Source of the DNA: Acidimicrobiales bacterium | GTDB lineage: Bacteria; Actinomycetota; Acidimicrobiia; Acidimicrobiales; GCA-2861595 | Direction of reading: 5' to 3' | Length of the DNA stretch: 48,320 nucleotides | Assembly: GCA_035540975.1 (NCBI GenBank) | Contig: DATLFN010000038.1 | Coordinates: forward strand, 1-48,320 | In this document: positions 15,058 through 22,955 of the stretch, piece by piece | How positions within the stretch are numbered: position 1 is the stretch's first letter | How the letters are laid out: each line of letters starts with the position of its first letter | Program-made: the position numbers and the translations under genes | Notes under the pieces: generated by a model | What the model was told of the DNA's origin: nothing | What the model saw: the letters and a program-made list of their open reading frames with translations, nothing else | Database searches by the model: none

Positions 15058-16368
15058 TCAGCCCAGCGCCGCCTCCTCGGCCTCGCCGTCGTCGGACCAC
15101 GAGCCGAGCGAGCCGGGGCGCACCCGCCTCGCCCCCACGGGGCCGTCACCGGACGCCTCCCCGTCTCCTGCGTCCACCACGGCGGCGAAGGCGCCGGCCA
15201 GCGGGCGGGTCATCGAGGCGTGGAGGCGGGCGCCGTCGACCAGCGCCTCCTCGACCCGACGGTCGGGGAGGAACACGGGCGAGGCGAACGGGACGACGCC
15301 GGCACCGGTGAGGCCGGCCAGGGTGGCGGCCAGCTCGGCCCGGGCCCGGCCGCCCTTGGGCGCCCGGTTGAGGACCGGGACCACCTTGGCCGGCGCCACG
15401 CCGGCGGCCCGGAGGTCGGTGAGCACGCGCGCCAGGGCGTGCGTGCCCTTGAGGCCGGGCAGCCCCACGGCGAAGACGACGTCGGCGCCCAGCACGGCGG
15501 TGCGGCTCATGACGTGGCGCTCCTCCACGTCGAGCGAGCCGCACTCGTCCTCGCCCTCGACGTCGGCGTCGGTGTCGCAGACCACGACCCGGTGCGCGGC
15601 GCGCAACGACTCGAAGGCGGCGCTGAACGCCCGCGGCCGGAGCGACGCCCAGAACCGGGCCCGGCGCAGGCCGAGCAGGAGGTGGTAGCCGCGCTCGTTC
15701 ACGTCGAAGGTGAGGGCGCGGACCTCCTCGGGCGAGAGGCGGCGGCTGCGGTGCTGCTCCACCAGCTCCTGGACGCCGGGCACCACGTCGCGCGCGTCAT
15801 GGAGCATCGCCTGGTCGGCGTGCAGCGCCAGGTCGGCGAGGAGGACGGCGTGACCCAGGCGGGGGTCGTCGGCCAGGCCCTGGGCGAGGGCGACGGCCAC
15901 CGTCGACGAGCCGGTCCCGCCCGGCCCGCACACCGCTGCCACGGTCCCCCGCCACGCCGCCACCGGCTCGGGCACGGCGTCGCCCGGGACGGCGTCGCCG
16001 CGGCGGATCGGCCGGGCATGGGCGGCCAGCGCGTCGAGGAGGGACTTGGGGTCGAAGAAGTCGGGGAGCACGGCCGCCACCCCGACCGCCGCCCAGTCGC
16101 GCGGCCCGCGGCGGTCGTCCACGGCGATGGTGGGGCACCCGGCGTCGCGGGCGGCGTCCACCAGGTCGCGGTCGAGGGCGGGCAGGGCGCCGTCCACCAC
16201 CAGCGCCGAGAACGGCCGTCCCGACGCCAGGCGGGCCCGTACCTCCTCGCCGGAGACGCACTTCACGAACTCGGCGGGGATGGTGCCCGCGTTGGCCCAC
16301 TGGGCGACGGCCCGGAACCAGCCCGAGCGAGCCCCGGCGAGCCCGAGGACGACGAAACGCTCGGCCAC
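15058..16368 (-). CDS. cpaE: CpaE/TadZ-like MinD-type ATPase
   Basis: The 436-aa protein has an N-terminal receiver-like domain (residues ~1-125, with SALVVDGALPALDRD) and a ParA/MinD fold, the layout of CpaE/TadZ, which localises Flp/Tad pilus machinery. The nucleotide loop reads CGPGGTGSSTVAVALAQGLA, so both lysines of the MinD-type KGGxGKT loop are replaced. DADVEGEDECGSLDVEE and ADVVFAVGLPGLKGTHALAR follow in the expected order. The protein may bind nucleotide weakly or not at all, as in some atypical TadZ proteins. It starts 2 nt after cpaB ends. The pilus ATPase, platform and pilin genes are not adjacent. Confidence 0.75.
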   Translation of the reverse strand: MAERFVVLGLAGARSGWFRAVAQWANAGTIPAEFVKCVSGEEVRARLASGRPFSALVVDGALPALDRDLVDAARDAGCPTIAVDDRRGPRDWAAVGVAAVLPDFFDPKSLLDALAAHARPIRRGDAVPGDAVPEPVAAWRGTVAAVCGPGGTGSSTVAVALAQGLADDPRLGHAVLLADLALHADQAMLHDARDVVPGVQELVEQHRSRRLSPEEVRALTFDVNERGYHLLLGLRRARFWASLRPRAFSAAFESLRAAHRVVVCDTDADVEGEDECGSLDVEERHVMSRTAVLGADVVFAVGLPGLKGTHALARVLTDLRAAGVAPAKVVPVLNRAPKGGRARAELAATLAGLTGAGVVPFASPVFLPDRRVEEALVDGARLHASMTRPLAGAFAAVVDAGDGEASGDGPVGARRVRPGSLGSWSDDGEAEEAALG

Positions 16369-16370
16369 CC

Positions 16371-17126
16371 TCAGCCGCCGAGGGGGACGGTGGGCCGGGC
16401 AGCCCGGGGGGCCGAGTAGGCGGCGGCCGGCGTCGGGTCCGTCGGGGTGCCAGCCGTCCGCACCAGGGTGACCTCGCCGGCGTTCACGGCATGGGCGACG
16501 GCCAGGGCGTCGGCCGACGCCGGCAGGGCGAGGGTGACGACCTCGTCCCCCCGGTCGGACAGCGACGCGGCCGACGTGGTGCGGTCGGCGACCCGGGCGC
16601 CGGCCACCACCACGACCGTGTAGGCGTCGCCACCGGTGCCGTACGTGGCCAGGACGTCCACCAGCTCGCCGCGCCGCAGCTGGCCGTTGACGGCGCGGGC
16701 CGATTCCACGGGGAACGAGATCTGCCGCCCCGCTGGCGCCTCGCCGCCGGCGAGCACGTCGCTGGACTGCACCAGCTCGCCCTTGCCGACGGGCCCGACG
16801 ACGACGGCGCCGGCGAGCTGCGACGCCGACCGGTAGGAGCGGGAGGACAGCTCCCCGGGCAGGTCGAGGGCGACGGGCTCCAGGTCGGCCTCGGCCACGC
16901 GGTGGCCGAGGGGCAGGTCCCGGCGGGCGACGAGGTACCGCACGTCCGGCCCCGACGTGGCGTCGGTGTACCCGGCGAAGATGCCGACGGCGGCCAGGGC
17001 GACCAGGAACCCGCCGGCGACGGCCCGCCCGCCGGGCAGCGCCCGGCGTCGCCGGAGCGGCCGGGCGCCCGCCGCCGCCTCGCCGCGGTAGGCCTCCGGG
17101 CGGGCGGTCACGGCGGCGTCACCCAT
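16371..17126 (-). CDS. cpaB: CpaB/RcpC-like SAF-domain protein
   Basis: The 251-aa protein has a basic cytoplasmic start, one membrane helix (RAVAGGFLVALAAVGIFAGY), and then an SAF domain (RYLVARRDLPLGHRVAEADL, GAVVVGPVGKGELVQSSDVL). A RcpC-like domain follows (RQISFPVESARAVNGQLRRG, ELVDVLATYG). CpaB/RcpC proteins are periplasmic or cell-wall components of Flp/Tad pili. ATG 17126 was chosen because TACCGT lies exactly 7 nt upstream, and longer starts add no domain. It is the first gene of the cpaB-cpaE-exported protein-menC run. Confidence 0.8.
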   Translation of the reverse strand: MGDAAVTARPEAYRGEAAAGARPLRRRRALPGGRAVAGGFLVALAAVGIFAGYTDATSGPDVRYLVARRDLPLGHRVAEADLEPVALDLPGELSSRSYRSASQLAGAVVVGPVGKGELVQSSDVLAGGEAPAGRQISFPVESARAVNGQLRRGELVDVLATYGTGGDAYTVVVVAGARVADRTTSAASLSDRGDEVVTLALPASADALAVAHAVNAGEVTLVRTAGTPTDPTPAAAYSAPRAARPTVPLGG

Positions 17127-17133
17127 GGCCGAC

Positions 17134-17139
17134 ACGGTA
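17134..17139 (-). promoter_or_regulatory. -10 box of the leaderless cpaB operon
   Basis: On the minus strand TACCGT lies 7 nt before ATG 17126 with no Shine-Dalgarno sequence. Confidence 0.5.
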
Positions 17140-17234
17140 CGCAAACCGCCGGAAACCCGCTCCGTCCCCTCGCACGGGCGTGAGCATGGTTCTCGGGGCA
17201 TTTCGTGTCAAGCGGTTCCGTGGTGCCGGGCCGA

Positions 17235-17357
17235 GGAGACTGGTGTCAAACGGGTCGGCCGCTGACGCGGCCGAACGGCTCGGGTGGCCTGGCCAGCGGT
17301 TTCTCGGCTGCCCCGTCACCCGCCCGGCAGGAGGAGCCGGGTTCGACACCAGTCTCC
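17235..17357. repeat. 17-bp inverted repeat enclosing a nested GC-rich hairpin
   Basis: ggagactggtgtcaaac (17235-17251) and gttcgacaccagtctcc (17341-17357) are complementary at 16 of 17 positions, 89 bp apart. Inside is cggccgc-tga-cgcggccg-like dyad DNA, and tgtcaagcgg near 17208 echoes the arm. It occupies most of the 249-bp gap between the metallopeptidase stop and cpaB. It may be a terminator-like fold for the minus-strand metallopeptidase gene or a small non-autonomous repeat. Confidence 0.6.
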
Positions 17358-17375
17358 GAGAACGCCTCCCGGCGC

Positions 17376-18959
17376 TCAGCGGCTGAGCGCCCGGGCGGTG
17401 GCGACGTCGGGCGCCAGCCCCAGGCGGACGTCCCGGCCGTCGCAGCGCAGGACGGCGTCCTGCCCGGCACCGTCGGCCACCAGCGCCTCGCCGGGCTCGG
17501 CGGCGGCGGGCCGGGCGTCGGGGAAGGCACTGCGGTACCACGCCGTCACCGTGGCGCAGAGCGGCGCCGGGGCCCCGTCCCGCTCGACCAGGACCAGGGC
17601 GGCCGCCGTACGGCCACCGTCGCTCCACTGGTGCAGCTCACCTCCCGCCCACGCCCGGGCCCGGCCGGTGGCGTCGTCGAGGGCCCGGCCGGCGTCGCCG
17701 CCGGGGGCCTCCAGCAGCCACACCAGCTCGGCCGCCCCCACGGCCCGCCTCGGCTCCGCCCGCCAGGTCCGGCCCGGCGCCGCCGGGTCCCGCGGGTCGA
17801 CGGCCGCCTCGCGCTCGTCGTAGCGCTCCGGGAACAGGACCTGGGCGGTGGTCGTGGGGGGCTCGTCGTACGCCCGGTCGACCGCCTTCCAGCCGCCGCC
17901 GGCGTGGAGGCGGCAGACGAACGCCAGGCCCTGGAGGTACGGGAAGGTCAGGGTGCTGCGCAGGTGGTGGGGGAGCGCGGTCAGCTGCTGCTGAGCGCCG
18001 GCCGCGCTGCCCAGGCCGCTCAGCTGCTCGAGCAGGCCGACGTGACGCAGGGCGTAGAGCTGCATGGCCAGCGTGGCGTCGCCCTCGATGAGCGCCAGCT
18101 GGGCGAGGGCGGTGTCCTCCGCCCCCGGGGCGGGGCGCTCGGGGGCCAGCGGGAGGTCCAGCACCTGGTCGGTGAGGGCGTGGTCCAGCTCATGGGCCAG
18201 GATCATCCGCGTGGCACCGTCGAGCGGCCCCGTGGTTGCCCGCCCGACCACCATCTCTCCCGTCTCGGGATCGTAGAACCCGGCGACCTGGTCGCCCACG
18301 GCCCGCAGCGTGAGCTCCCTGAGGTCGGAGCCGGGCGGGAGGGCGCCGAGGGCCACGAGGCCGCGCGCCTGGCGGGCGGCGACCTCGTCGGTCAGCTCCT
18401 CGGCCACCTCGGCCCGGACCCGGTCGCGCAGCTGCTCGCGGGGGAGGAACACGGGGTCGGGGAGCCGGCGGAACTCGAGGTCGCGGATCGCCTCGAGGTC
18501 CTCGGCGACGGCGCGCATCTGCCCCGCCGCGTCACCGGCCTGCCCGCCGCTCGCACCGCTCCCGCCCCCGACCAGCCCGCCCAGCCCGCCGGACGCCCCG
18601 GACACGGCGCCGAAGGCGGTGGCGCACTGCTCGAGCGCGGACGAGGAGAACAGGCCCGAGCCGGGGCCGAGGACGCCCTCGAGGAGGCGGCCCACCAGGC
18701 CCTCGGGCCCCTCGTCCTCCTCCGCCGGCGCGTCCTCCCCACGCTCGCGCCGCTCGCTCTGCGCCGCGGCGCGCTCCTCGGCGCGGCGCCGCTCCTCGAG
18801 GCGGGCCACCCGCTCCTCCAGGGAGGTCCGCCGTTGGCGCTCCACCACGGCCACGCCCGCCGCCACCAGGGCGACGGCGAGCGCGACGCCGAGCGCTACT
18901 CGCAACCGACCGCTCGGCACGGGCGCCTCCGACGTGCGACTCGGGGAACGAGACGCCAT
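17376..18959 (-). CDS. Membrane-anchored putative zinc metallopeptidase
   Basis: The 527-aa protein has an N-terminal membrane helix (RLRVALGVALAVALVAAGVA) followed by a charged coiled coil (LEERVARLEERRRAEERAAA) and a Gly/Ser-rich linker. The catalytic core shows MILAHELDHALTDQ, an HExxH-type zinc motif with His256, Glu257 and His260, and a downstream LALIEGDATLAMQLY that can supply the third ligand. GFYDPETGEMVVG lies before it, as in uncharacterised gluzincin-like families. The catalytic domain should lie outside the membrane. The substrate is unknown. The start abuts the divergent excisionase-like gene; the stop is followed by a large inverted repeat. Confidence 0.75.
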   Translation of the reverse strand: MASRSPSRTSEAPVPSGRLRVALGVALAVALVAAGVAVVERQRRTSLEERVARLEERRRAEERAAAQSERRERGEDAPAEEDEGPEGLVGRLLEGVLGPGSGLFSSSALEQCATAFGAVSGASGGLGGLVGGGSGASGGQAGDAAGQMRAVAEDLEAIRDLEFRRLPDPVFLPREQLRDRVRAEVAEELTDEVAARQARGLVALGALPPGSDLRELTLRAVGDQVAGFYDPETGEMVVGRATTGPLDGATRMILAHELDHALTDQVLDLPLAPERPAPGAEDTALAQLALIEGDATLAMQLYALRHVGLLEQLSGLGSAAGAQQQLTALPHHLRSTLTFPYLQGLAFVCRLHAGGGWKAVDRAYDEPPTTTAQVLFPERYDEREAAVDPRDPAAPGRTWRAEPRRAVGAAELVWLLEAPGGDAGRALDDATGRARAWAGGELHQWSDGGRTAAALVLVERDGAPAPLCATVTAWYRSAFPDARPAAAEPGEALVADGAGQDAVLRCDGRDVRLGLAPDVATARALSR

Positions 18960-18988
18960 GAGGGTAGCCAGAAAGCGCTCGCCGAGGT

Positions 18989-18994
18989 TACATT
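18989..18994 (+). promoter_or_regulatory. -10 box of leaderless HTH gene
   Basis: TACATT lies 6 nt before ATG 19001; no Shine-Dalgarno sequence. Confidence 0.5.
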
Positions 18995-19000
18995 TCGCCC

Positions 19001-19231
19001 ATGCCCGACCCGATCACCTGGATGAGCACGCGGGAGACGTCCGAGCGCCTCGGCGTGACGTTGCGGACCCTGTACCGGTTCATCGACGAGGGCCAGATCC
19101 CCGCCTACAAGCTCGGCCGCGTGATCCGGCTCAAGGAGAGCGACGTGGAGGCGTTCATCGAGGCGTCGCGCATCCCGCCCGGCACCCTCGATCACCTCTA
19201 TCCCGAGCCCCGCAGGGAAGCCGCCCGTTAG
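19001..19231 (+). CDS. Excisionase/MerR-like helix-turn-helix DNA-binding protein
   Basis: The 76-aa protein is a single winged-helix unit of the excisionase (HTH_17/BldC-like) type: MSTRETSERLGVTLRTLYRF, then IDEGQIPAYKLGRVIRLKES and DVEAFIEASRI. The GQIPAYKLGRVIRL wing is highly characteristic. No integrase or recombinase is nearby, so a chromosomal transcription factor role is more likely than excision. The tail IPPGTLDHLYPEP is polar. The gene has its own leaderless promoter and is divergent from the metallopeptidase, so regulation of that gene is possible but unproven. Confidence 0.88.
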   Translation: MPDPITWMSTRETSERLGVTLRTLYRFIDEGQIPAYKLGRVIRLKESDVEAFIEASRIPPGTLDHLYPEPRREAAR

Positions 19232-19242
19232 CTCCGCCCGGC

Positions 19243-19797
19243 TCAGCCGAGCAGGGTCAGCTCCCGCACCGCCGCCAGCGGGAGGTACAGCGGGGAGTCG
19301 GTCCCGCCGTCGAGGCGCAGCGTCACCACGTCGGCGCCGACCGACCGCAGCTCGCCCGCCACCGCGTCGCCGCCGGCGTCGAGCACGACCCGCACCCGGG
19401 GCCGATCGCCGGCCAGCCCGGCCAGCGCCTCGACCAGGGTGGCCGCCACCGGGGCGGCCCGCCCGGACGCCGCTTCGCCGGCGCGGGAACCCGGCTCGGG
19501 ACGCACGGTGGCCACCGCCGAGAACGCCAGCAACGTCGCCATGCCGGCGTGGCGCACGACGCAGAAGTCCTTCGCCACGGCCACGACCTGCCCGTGGACG
19601 GTCCGCCCGCCCGTCGTCCGCACCGCCACCCCGGCGCCCGCCTCCGACAGGTCCAGCAGCACCCCGGCGAAGCGGGCGTCCTCCTCGGCCTGCCGGCGCA
19701 ACCACCGCTCGCGCATGCGGGAGCGGGCCGCCTCGTCCGCCCGCTCCTCCCCCGTCCATCGTGCGAGGTCGGCCAGCATCGCCTCCACGGCTGCCAC
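19243..19797 (-). CDS. Hypothetical protein (184 aa)
   Basis: I do not recognise a named family. The N-terminal third is helical and charged (MLADLARWTGEERADEAARS, RMRERWLRRQAEEDARFAGV). The rest is beta-rich with two similar-looking strands (GRTVHGQVVAVAKDFCVVRH, AVAGELRSVGADVVTLRLDG), suggesting a tandem small-barrel or LSm/PRC-like fold. GTG 19797 was chosen because TAGCGT lies exactly 7 nt upstream; ATG 19779 is an alternative with ggagg too close to it. It is divergent from the HIT gene through overlapping -10 elements and convergent with the HTH gene. Confidence 0.7.
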   Translation of the reverse strand: MAAVEAMLADLARWTGEERADEAARSRMRERWLRRQAEEDARFAGVLLDLSEAGAGVAVRTTGGRTVHGQVVAVAKDFCVVRHAGMATLLAFSAVATVRPEPGSRAGEAASGRAAPVAATLVEALAGLAGDRPRVRVVLDAGGDAVAGELRSVGADVVTLRLDGGTDSPLYLPLAAVRELTLLG

Positions 19798-19804
19798 CGG
19801 TGCG

Positions 19805-19814
19805 ACGCTAGTTT
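19805..19814. promoter_or_regulatory. Overlapping divergent -10 elements
   Basis: On the plus strand TAGTTT (19809-19814) is 7 nt before the HIT-gene GTG. On the minus strand TAGCGT (complement of 19805-19810) is 7 nt before GTG 19797. The two boxes share two base pairs, so each promoter's -35 region lies within the other gene's start. Confidence 0.5.
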
Positions 19815-19821
19815 CTCGACG

Positions 19822-20166
19822 GTGGCCGACTGCCTTTTCTGCAGGATCGTGGCGGGCGAGATCCCGTCCCGGCAGGTGGCGTCCACCGCCGGCACGTACG
19901 CCTTCCGCGACATCGACCCCGTGGCCCCCACCCACGTCCTGGTGGTGCCCCGCCGCCACATCGCGGACGCCTCGGCCGTCACCGCCGAGGACGGCGACGT
20001 GGTGGCCGAGATGCTCACCACCGCCCAGCAGGTGGCGGCCTCCGAGGGCGTCGACGCGTCGGGCTACCGCCTGGTGTTCAACGTGGGGGAGGACGCCGCG
20101 AACTCCGTTCCCCACCTCCACCTGCACGTGATCGGCGGCCGGCGTCTCGGGTGGCCTCCGGGCTGA
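19822..20166 (+). CDS. HIT-family protein (HinT-like purine nucleoside phosphoramidase)
   Basis: The 114-aa protein starts ADCLFCRIVAGEIPSRQV, contains FRDIDPVAPTHVLVVPRRHI, and ends with the histidine triad NSVPHLHLHVIGGRRLGWPP, in which the central HxHxH carries the nucleophilic His. HinT enzymes hydrolyse AMP-lysine and other nucleoside phosphoramidates. Length and motifs are normal for the family. GTG 19822 is set by the DCLFC start and by the leaderless -10 box. It lies just upstream of phoH, as in many actinobacteria. Confidence 0.95.
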   Translation: MADCLFCRIVAGEIPSRQVASTAGTYAFRDIDPVAPTHVLVVPRRHIADASAVTAEDGDVVAEMLTTAQQVAASEGVDASGYRLVFNVGEDAANSVPHLHLHVIGGRRLGWPPG

Positions 20167-20190
20167 CGGTACGCTGAGCCCCGAGCTCCT

Positions 20191-21135
20191 TTGTCATCCA
20201 CCTCCGTCAAGATCCTCGTCCCCGGGAACCATCTCATGGTTGGCCTGCTCGGCCAGCGCGACGAGTTGCTGCGCCTCGTGGAGGAGTCCTTCGGGGGCAC
20301 CACGATCCACGCGCGCGGGAACGAGATCAGCATCGAGGGGGAGGACGCCGAGCGCGTCGGAAAGCTGTTCGAGGAGCTGCTCGTCCTCCTCGAGCAGGGC
20401 CAGTTCCTCGACGTGGTGAACGTGGCCCGCACCATCGACATGGTGAAGGCCGACGAGCGGCCCTCCGAGGTGCTCACGGCGGAGGTCCTCCGCTCGAGCC
20501 GCGGGCGCACCGTGCGCCCGAAGACGGCGGGCCAGAAGTCGTACGCCGACGCCATCGCCGCCAACGTCATCACCTTCGGCATCGGGCCGGCGGGGACGGG
20601 CAAGTCGTACCTCGCCGTGGCCCTCGCCGTGCAGGCGCTGCAGGCCAAGCAGGTCGAGCGCATCATCCTCACCCGGCCGGCGGTGGAGGCGGGCGAGCGC
20701 CTGGGGTTCCTACCTGGCACGCTTATGGAGAAGGTCGACCCCTACCTGCGGCCGTTGTACGACGCCCTCTTCGACATGCTCGGCACCGACGCCATGCCCC
20801 GCCTCCTCGACAAGGGGGCCATCGAGGTGGCGCCCCTCGCCTTCATGCGGGGGCGGACGCTCAACCGGAGCTTCATCATCCTCGACGAGGCGCAGAACAC
20901 CACCCCCGAGCAGATGAAGATGTTCCTGACCCGCATCGGCTTCGGATCGAAGGCGGTGATCACGGGCGACGTGACCCAGGTCGACGTCGCCGGGGGGAAA
21001 TCGGGCCTGTTCGGGCTGGAGGAGATCCTGGGCGGGATCGACGGGCTGGCGTTCGTCCGCCTCACCCGCCGTGACGTGGTGCGCCACCGGATCGTGCAGG
21101 ACATCGTCACGGCCTACGAGCGGGCCGAGGGCTGA
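20191..21135 (+). CDS. phoH: PhoH-family ATPase
   Basis: The 314-aa protein has the PhoH layout: an N-terminal KH-like domain (residues ~7-75, TIHARGNEISIEGEDAERV), RTVRPKTAGQKSYADAI, Walker A GPAGTGKS (132-139), and IILTRPAVEAGERLGFLPG. Walker B is SFIILDEAQNTTPEQMKMFL, with a sensor motif ITGDVTQVD. PhoH proteins are SF1-type ATPases linked to RNA metabolism and often sit before ybeY. The start is TTG 20191, needed to include the conserved VKILVPGNHLMVGLLG; no good ribosome site is visible. It runs 7 nt into the ybeY start region, forming an operon. Confidence 0.93.
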   Translation: MSSTSVKILVPGNHLMVGLLGQRDELLRLVEESFGGTTIHARGNEISIEGEDAERVGKLFEELLVLLEQGQFLDVVNVARTIDMVKADERPSEVLTAEVLRSSRGRTVRPKTAGQKSYADAIAANVITFGIGPAGTGKSYLAVALAVQALQAKQVERIILTRPAVEAGERLGFLPGTLMEKVDPYLRPLYDALFDMLGTDAMPRLLDKGAIEVAPLAFMRGRTLNRSFIILDEAQNTTPEQMKMFLTRIGFGSKAVITGDVTQVDVAGGKSGLFGLEEILGGIDGLAFVRLTRRDVVRHRIVQDIVTAYERAEG

Positions 21136-21142
21136 CGGCGCC

Positions 21143-21664
21143 GTGACCGTCGAGGTCTTCGCCGCGGACGAGCAGTCGACCCATCCCGTCGACACCCTGC
21201 GCTGGGTGCGCCTGGCCCGGTCGGTGCTCGAGGCCGAGGGCGTGAAGGGCGAGGCCGAGCTGTCCCTTCTCTTCGTCGACGAGCAGGCCATGTCGGACCT
21301 GAACAAGCGCTTCGCCGGCAAGGACGGCCCCACCGACGTCCTCGCCTTCCCCATCGACGAGGAGCCGGCCGAGGGCGGCCGCTCGCCCGACTCGGGCGGG
21401 AGCGGTCCCGGGTGGGTGCCGGTCGAGGCGTCCGAGCTGCCCACCCTGCTCGGGGACGTGGTGATCTGCCCGTCGGTGGCCCTGCGCCACGCCACCGAGT
21501 CCCAGTCGTCGTACGAGGACGAGCTGGCGCTGCTGACGGTCCACGGGATCCTCCACCTGATGGGCATGGACCACGTCGACGACGAGGAGGCCCAGGTGAT
21601 GGAGAAGCGCGAGCAGGAGTTGCTCGACCGCTTCCACCGCTCCTCGGCGGGAGGGGCGACGTGA
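21143..21664 (+). CDS. ybeY: Endoribonuclease YbeY (rRNA maturation)
   Basis: The 173-aa protein ends with the YbeY metal site HGILHLMGMDH (His134, His138, His144), which binds zinc, after ELSLLFVDEQAMSDLNKRFA and GPTDVLAFPID. YbeY processes 16S rRNA and takes part in ribosome quality control. A Gly/Pro/Ser-rich insert of about 20 residues (EGGRSPDSGGSGPGWV) separates the DVLAFP strand from GDVVICP, a common place for length variation. GTG 21143 follows phoH by 7 nt, and the stop overlaps the next gene's start (GTGA). Confidence 0.93.
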   Translation: MTVEVFAADEQSTHPVDTLRWVRLARSVLEAEGVKGEAELSLLFVDEQAMSDLNKRFAGKDGPTDVLAFPIDEEPAEGGRSPDSGGSGPGWVPVEASELPTLLGDVVICPSVALRHATESQSSYEDELALLTVHGILHLMGMDHVDDEEAQVMEKREQELLDRFHRSSAGGAT

Positions 21665-22932
21665 CACCGACCGAGCTCGTGCTCCTCGGCGTGATCTGCG
21701 CTCTGATCCTCCTGGCGGGGTTCTTCGCCATGGCCGAGACGAGCCTCACCAGGATCTCCCGCATCAAGGCCATCACCCTCGAGGAGGAGGGCCGCAGGGG
21801 GGCGAAGAAGCTGGCCCGGCTGGTGGAGCACCCCGAGCACTTCCTCAATCCGGTGCTGCTGCTCGTGCTCATGTGCCACGTGGTGGCGTCGATCCTGGTG
21901 GGCCTGGTCTTCGACCGCTTCGGTGCCCTCGTCGTGACGGTCGCCACCGTGGCCGAGATCGCCATCATCTTCGTGCTGGCGGAGGCGGCTCCGAAGACGT
22001 GGGCCGTCCAGCACGCCGAGCGAGCGGCGCTGCTGGCCGCCCCCGCGGTGTCGGCCATCTCCAACCTGCTCCCGATCCGGCTCCTGGCCCGGGCCCTCAT
22101 CGGGTTGTCCAACTGGATCCTGCCCGGGAAGGGCCTCAAGCAGGGACCGTTCGTGTCGGAGGAGGAGCTCCTCGCCACGGTGGACGTGGCCACCGAGGAC
22201 GAGGTCATCGAGCACGACGAGCGCCGCCTCATCCACTCGATCATCGAGTTCGGCGACACCGTCGTGCGCGAGGTGATGGTGCCGCGGCCCGACATGGTGG
22301 CCGTCGAGGGGCGGGACAAGGTCAGCGACGTGATCGAGGTGGCCATCGCCGCCGGGTTCTCCCGCATCCCCGTCTACGACCAGGGCATCGACGACATCGT
22401 CGGCATCATCTTCATCAAGGACCTCATGCGGGCCGAGCGGGAGGGCAAGGCGGCCGAGGAGGTCCGCAACCTGGTGCGGGAGGCGCACTTCGTCCCCGAG
22501 ACCAAGCGCGTCACCGAGCTCCTCCGCGAGATGCAGCGGGACAAGTTCCACATCGCCGTGGTGGTCGACGAGTACGGCGGCACGGCGGGTCTGGTCACCC
22601 TGGAGGACCTCATCGAGGAGCTGGTCGGCGAGATCGTCGACGAGTTCGACGTGGAGGAGCCGGGTGTCGAGGAGCTCGGCAACGGCGACGTCCGTGTGAA
22701 CGCCCGCATGCCGATCGACGAGGTCAACGACCTGTTGAAGGCCGATCTGCCCACCGGCGACTGGGACAGCGTGGGCGGCCTGGTGTTCAACCTCCTCGGC
22801 CACGTGCCGACCGAGGGTGAGGCGGTCGAGGTCGACGGTCACCGCCTCGTCGCCGAGAAGGTCCAGGGGCGTCGTATCGGCCGGGTCCGCATCACCAAGG
22901 CCGAGTCGCCGGCGCCGGCCGCGGCCGAGTAG
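21661..22932 (+). CDS. CNNM/CorC-type membrane protein with CBS pair
   Basis: The 423-aa protein has an N-terminal CNNM (DUF21) membrane domain with about four helices (ELVLLGVICALILLAGFFAM, VLLLVLMCHVVASILVGLVF). A CBS-domain pair follows (MVPRPDMVAVEGRDKVSDVI, FSRIPVYDQGIDDIVGIIFI, FHIAVVVDEYGGTAGLVTLE), and then a CorC_HlyC domain (DWDSVGGLVFNLLGHVPTEG). Relatives are implicated in magnesium/cobalt efflux or membrane integrity and are often misnamed hemolysins. It overlaps ybeY by 4 nt and precedes era by 23 nt, the standard actinobacterial order. Confidence 0.92.
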   Translation: MTPTELVLLGVICALILLAGFFAMAETSLTRISRIKAITLEEEGRRGAKKLARLVEHPEHFLNPVLLLVLMCHVVASILVGLVFDRFGALVVTVATVAEIAIIFVLAEAAPKTWAVQHAERAALLAAPAVSAISNLLPIRLLARALIGLSNWILPGKGLKQGPFVSEEELLATVDVATEDEVIEHDERRLIHSIIEFGDTVVREVMVPRPDMVAVEGRDKVSDVIEVAIAAGFSRIPVYDQGIDDIVGIIFIKDLMRAEREGKAAEEVRNLVREAHFVPETKRVTELLREMQRDKFHIAVVVDEYGGTAGLVTLEDLIEELVGEIVDEFDVEEPGVEELGNGDVRVNARMPIDEVNDLLKADLPTGDWDSVGGLVFNLLGHVPTEGEAVEVDGHRLVAEKVQGRRIGRVRITKAESPAPAAAE

Positions 22933-22955
22933 CCGGCACGGCGGGGGCCGGTCCG

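Noticed and set aside
19001-19231. Prophage excisionase
   Set aside because: Although the fold is excisionase-like, no integrase, att site or phage gene is nearby, so a chromosomal regulator is more likely.
20710-22842. Long minus-strand open frame across phoH, ybeY and the CorC-like gene
   Set aside because: His/Glu/Val-rich composition is the complement of highly conserved genes on the other strand; no domain is visible.
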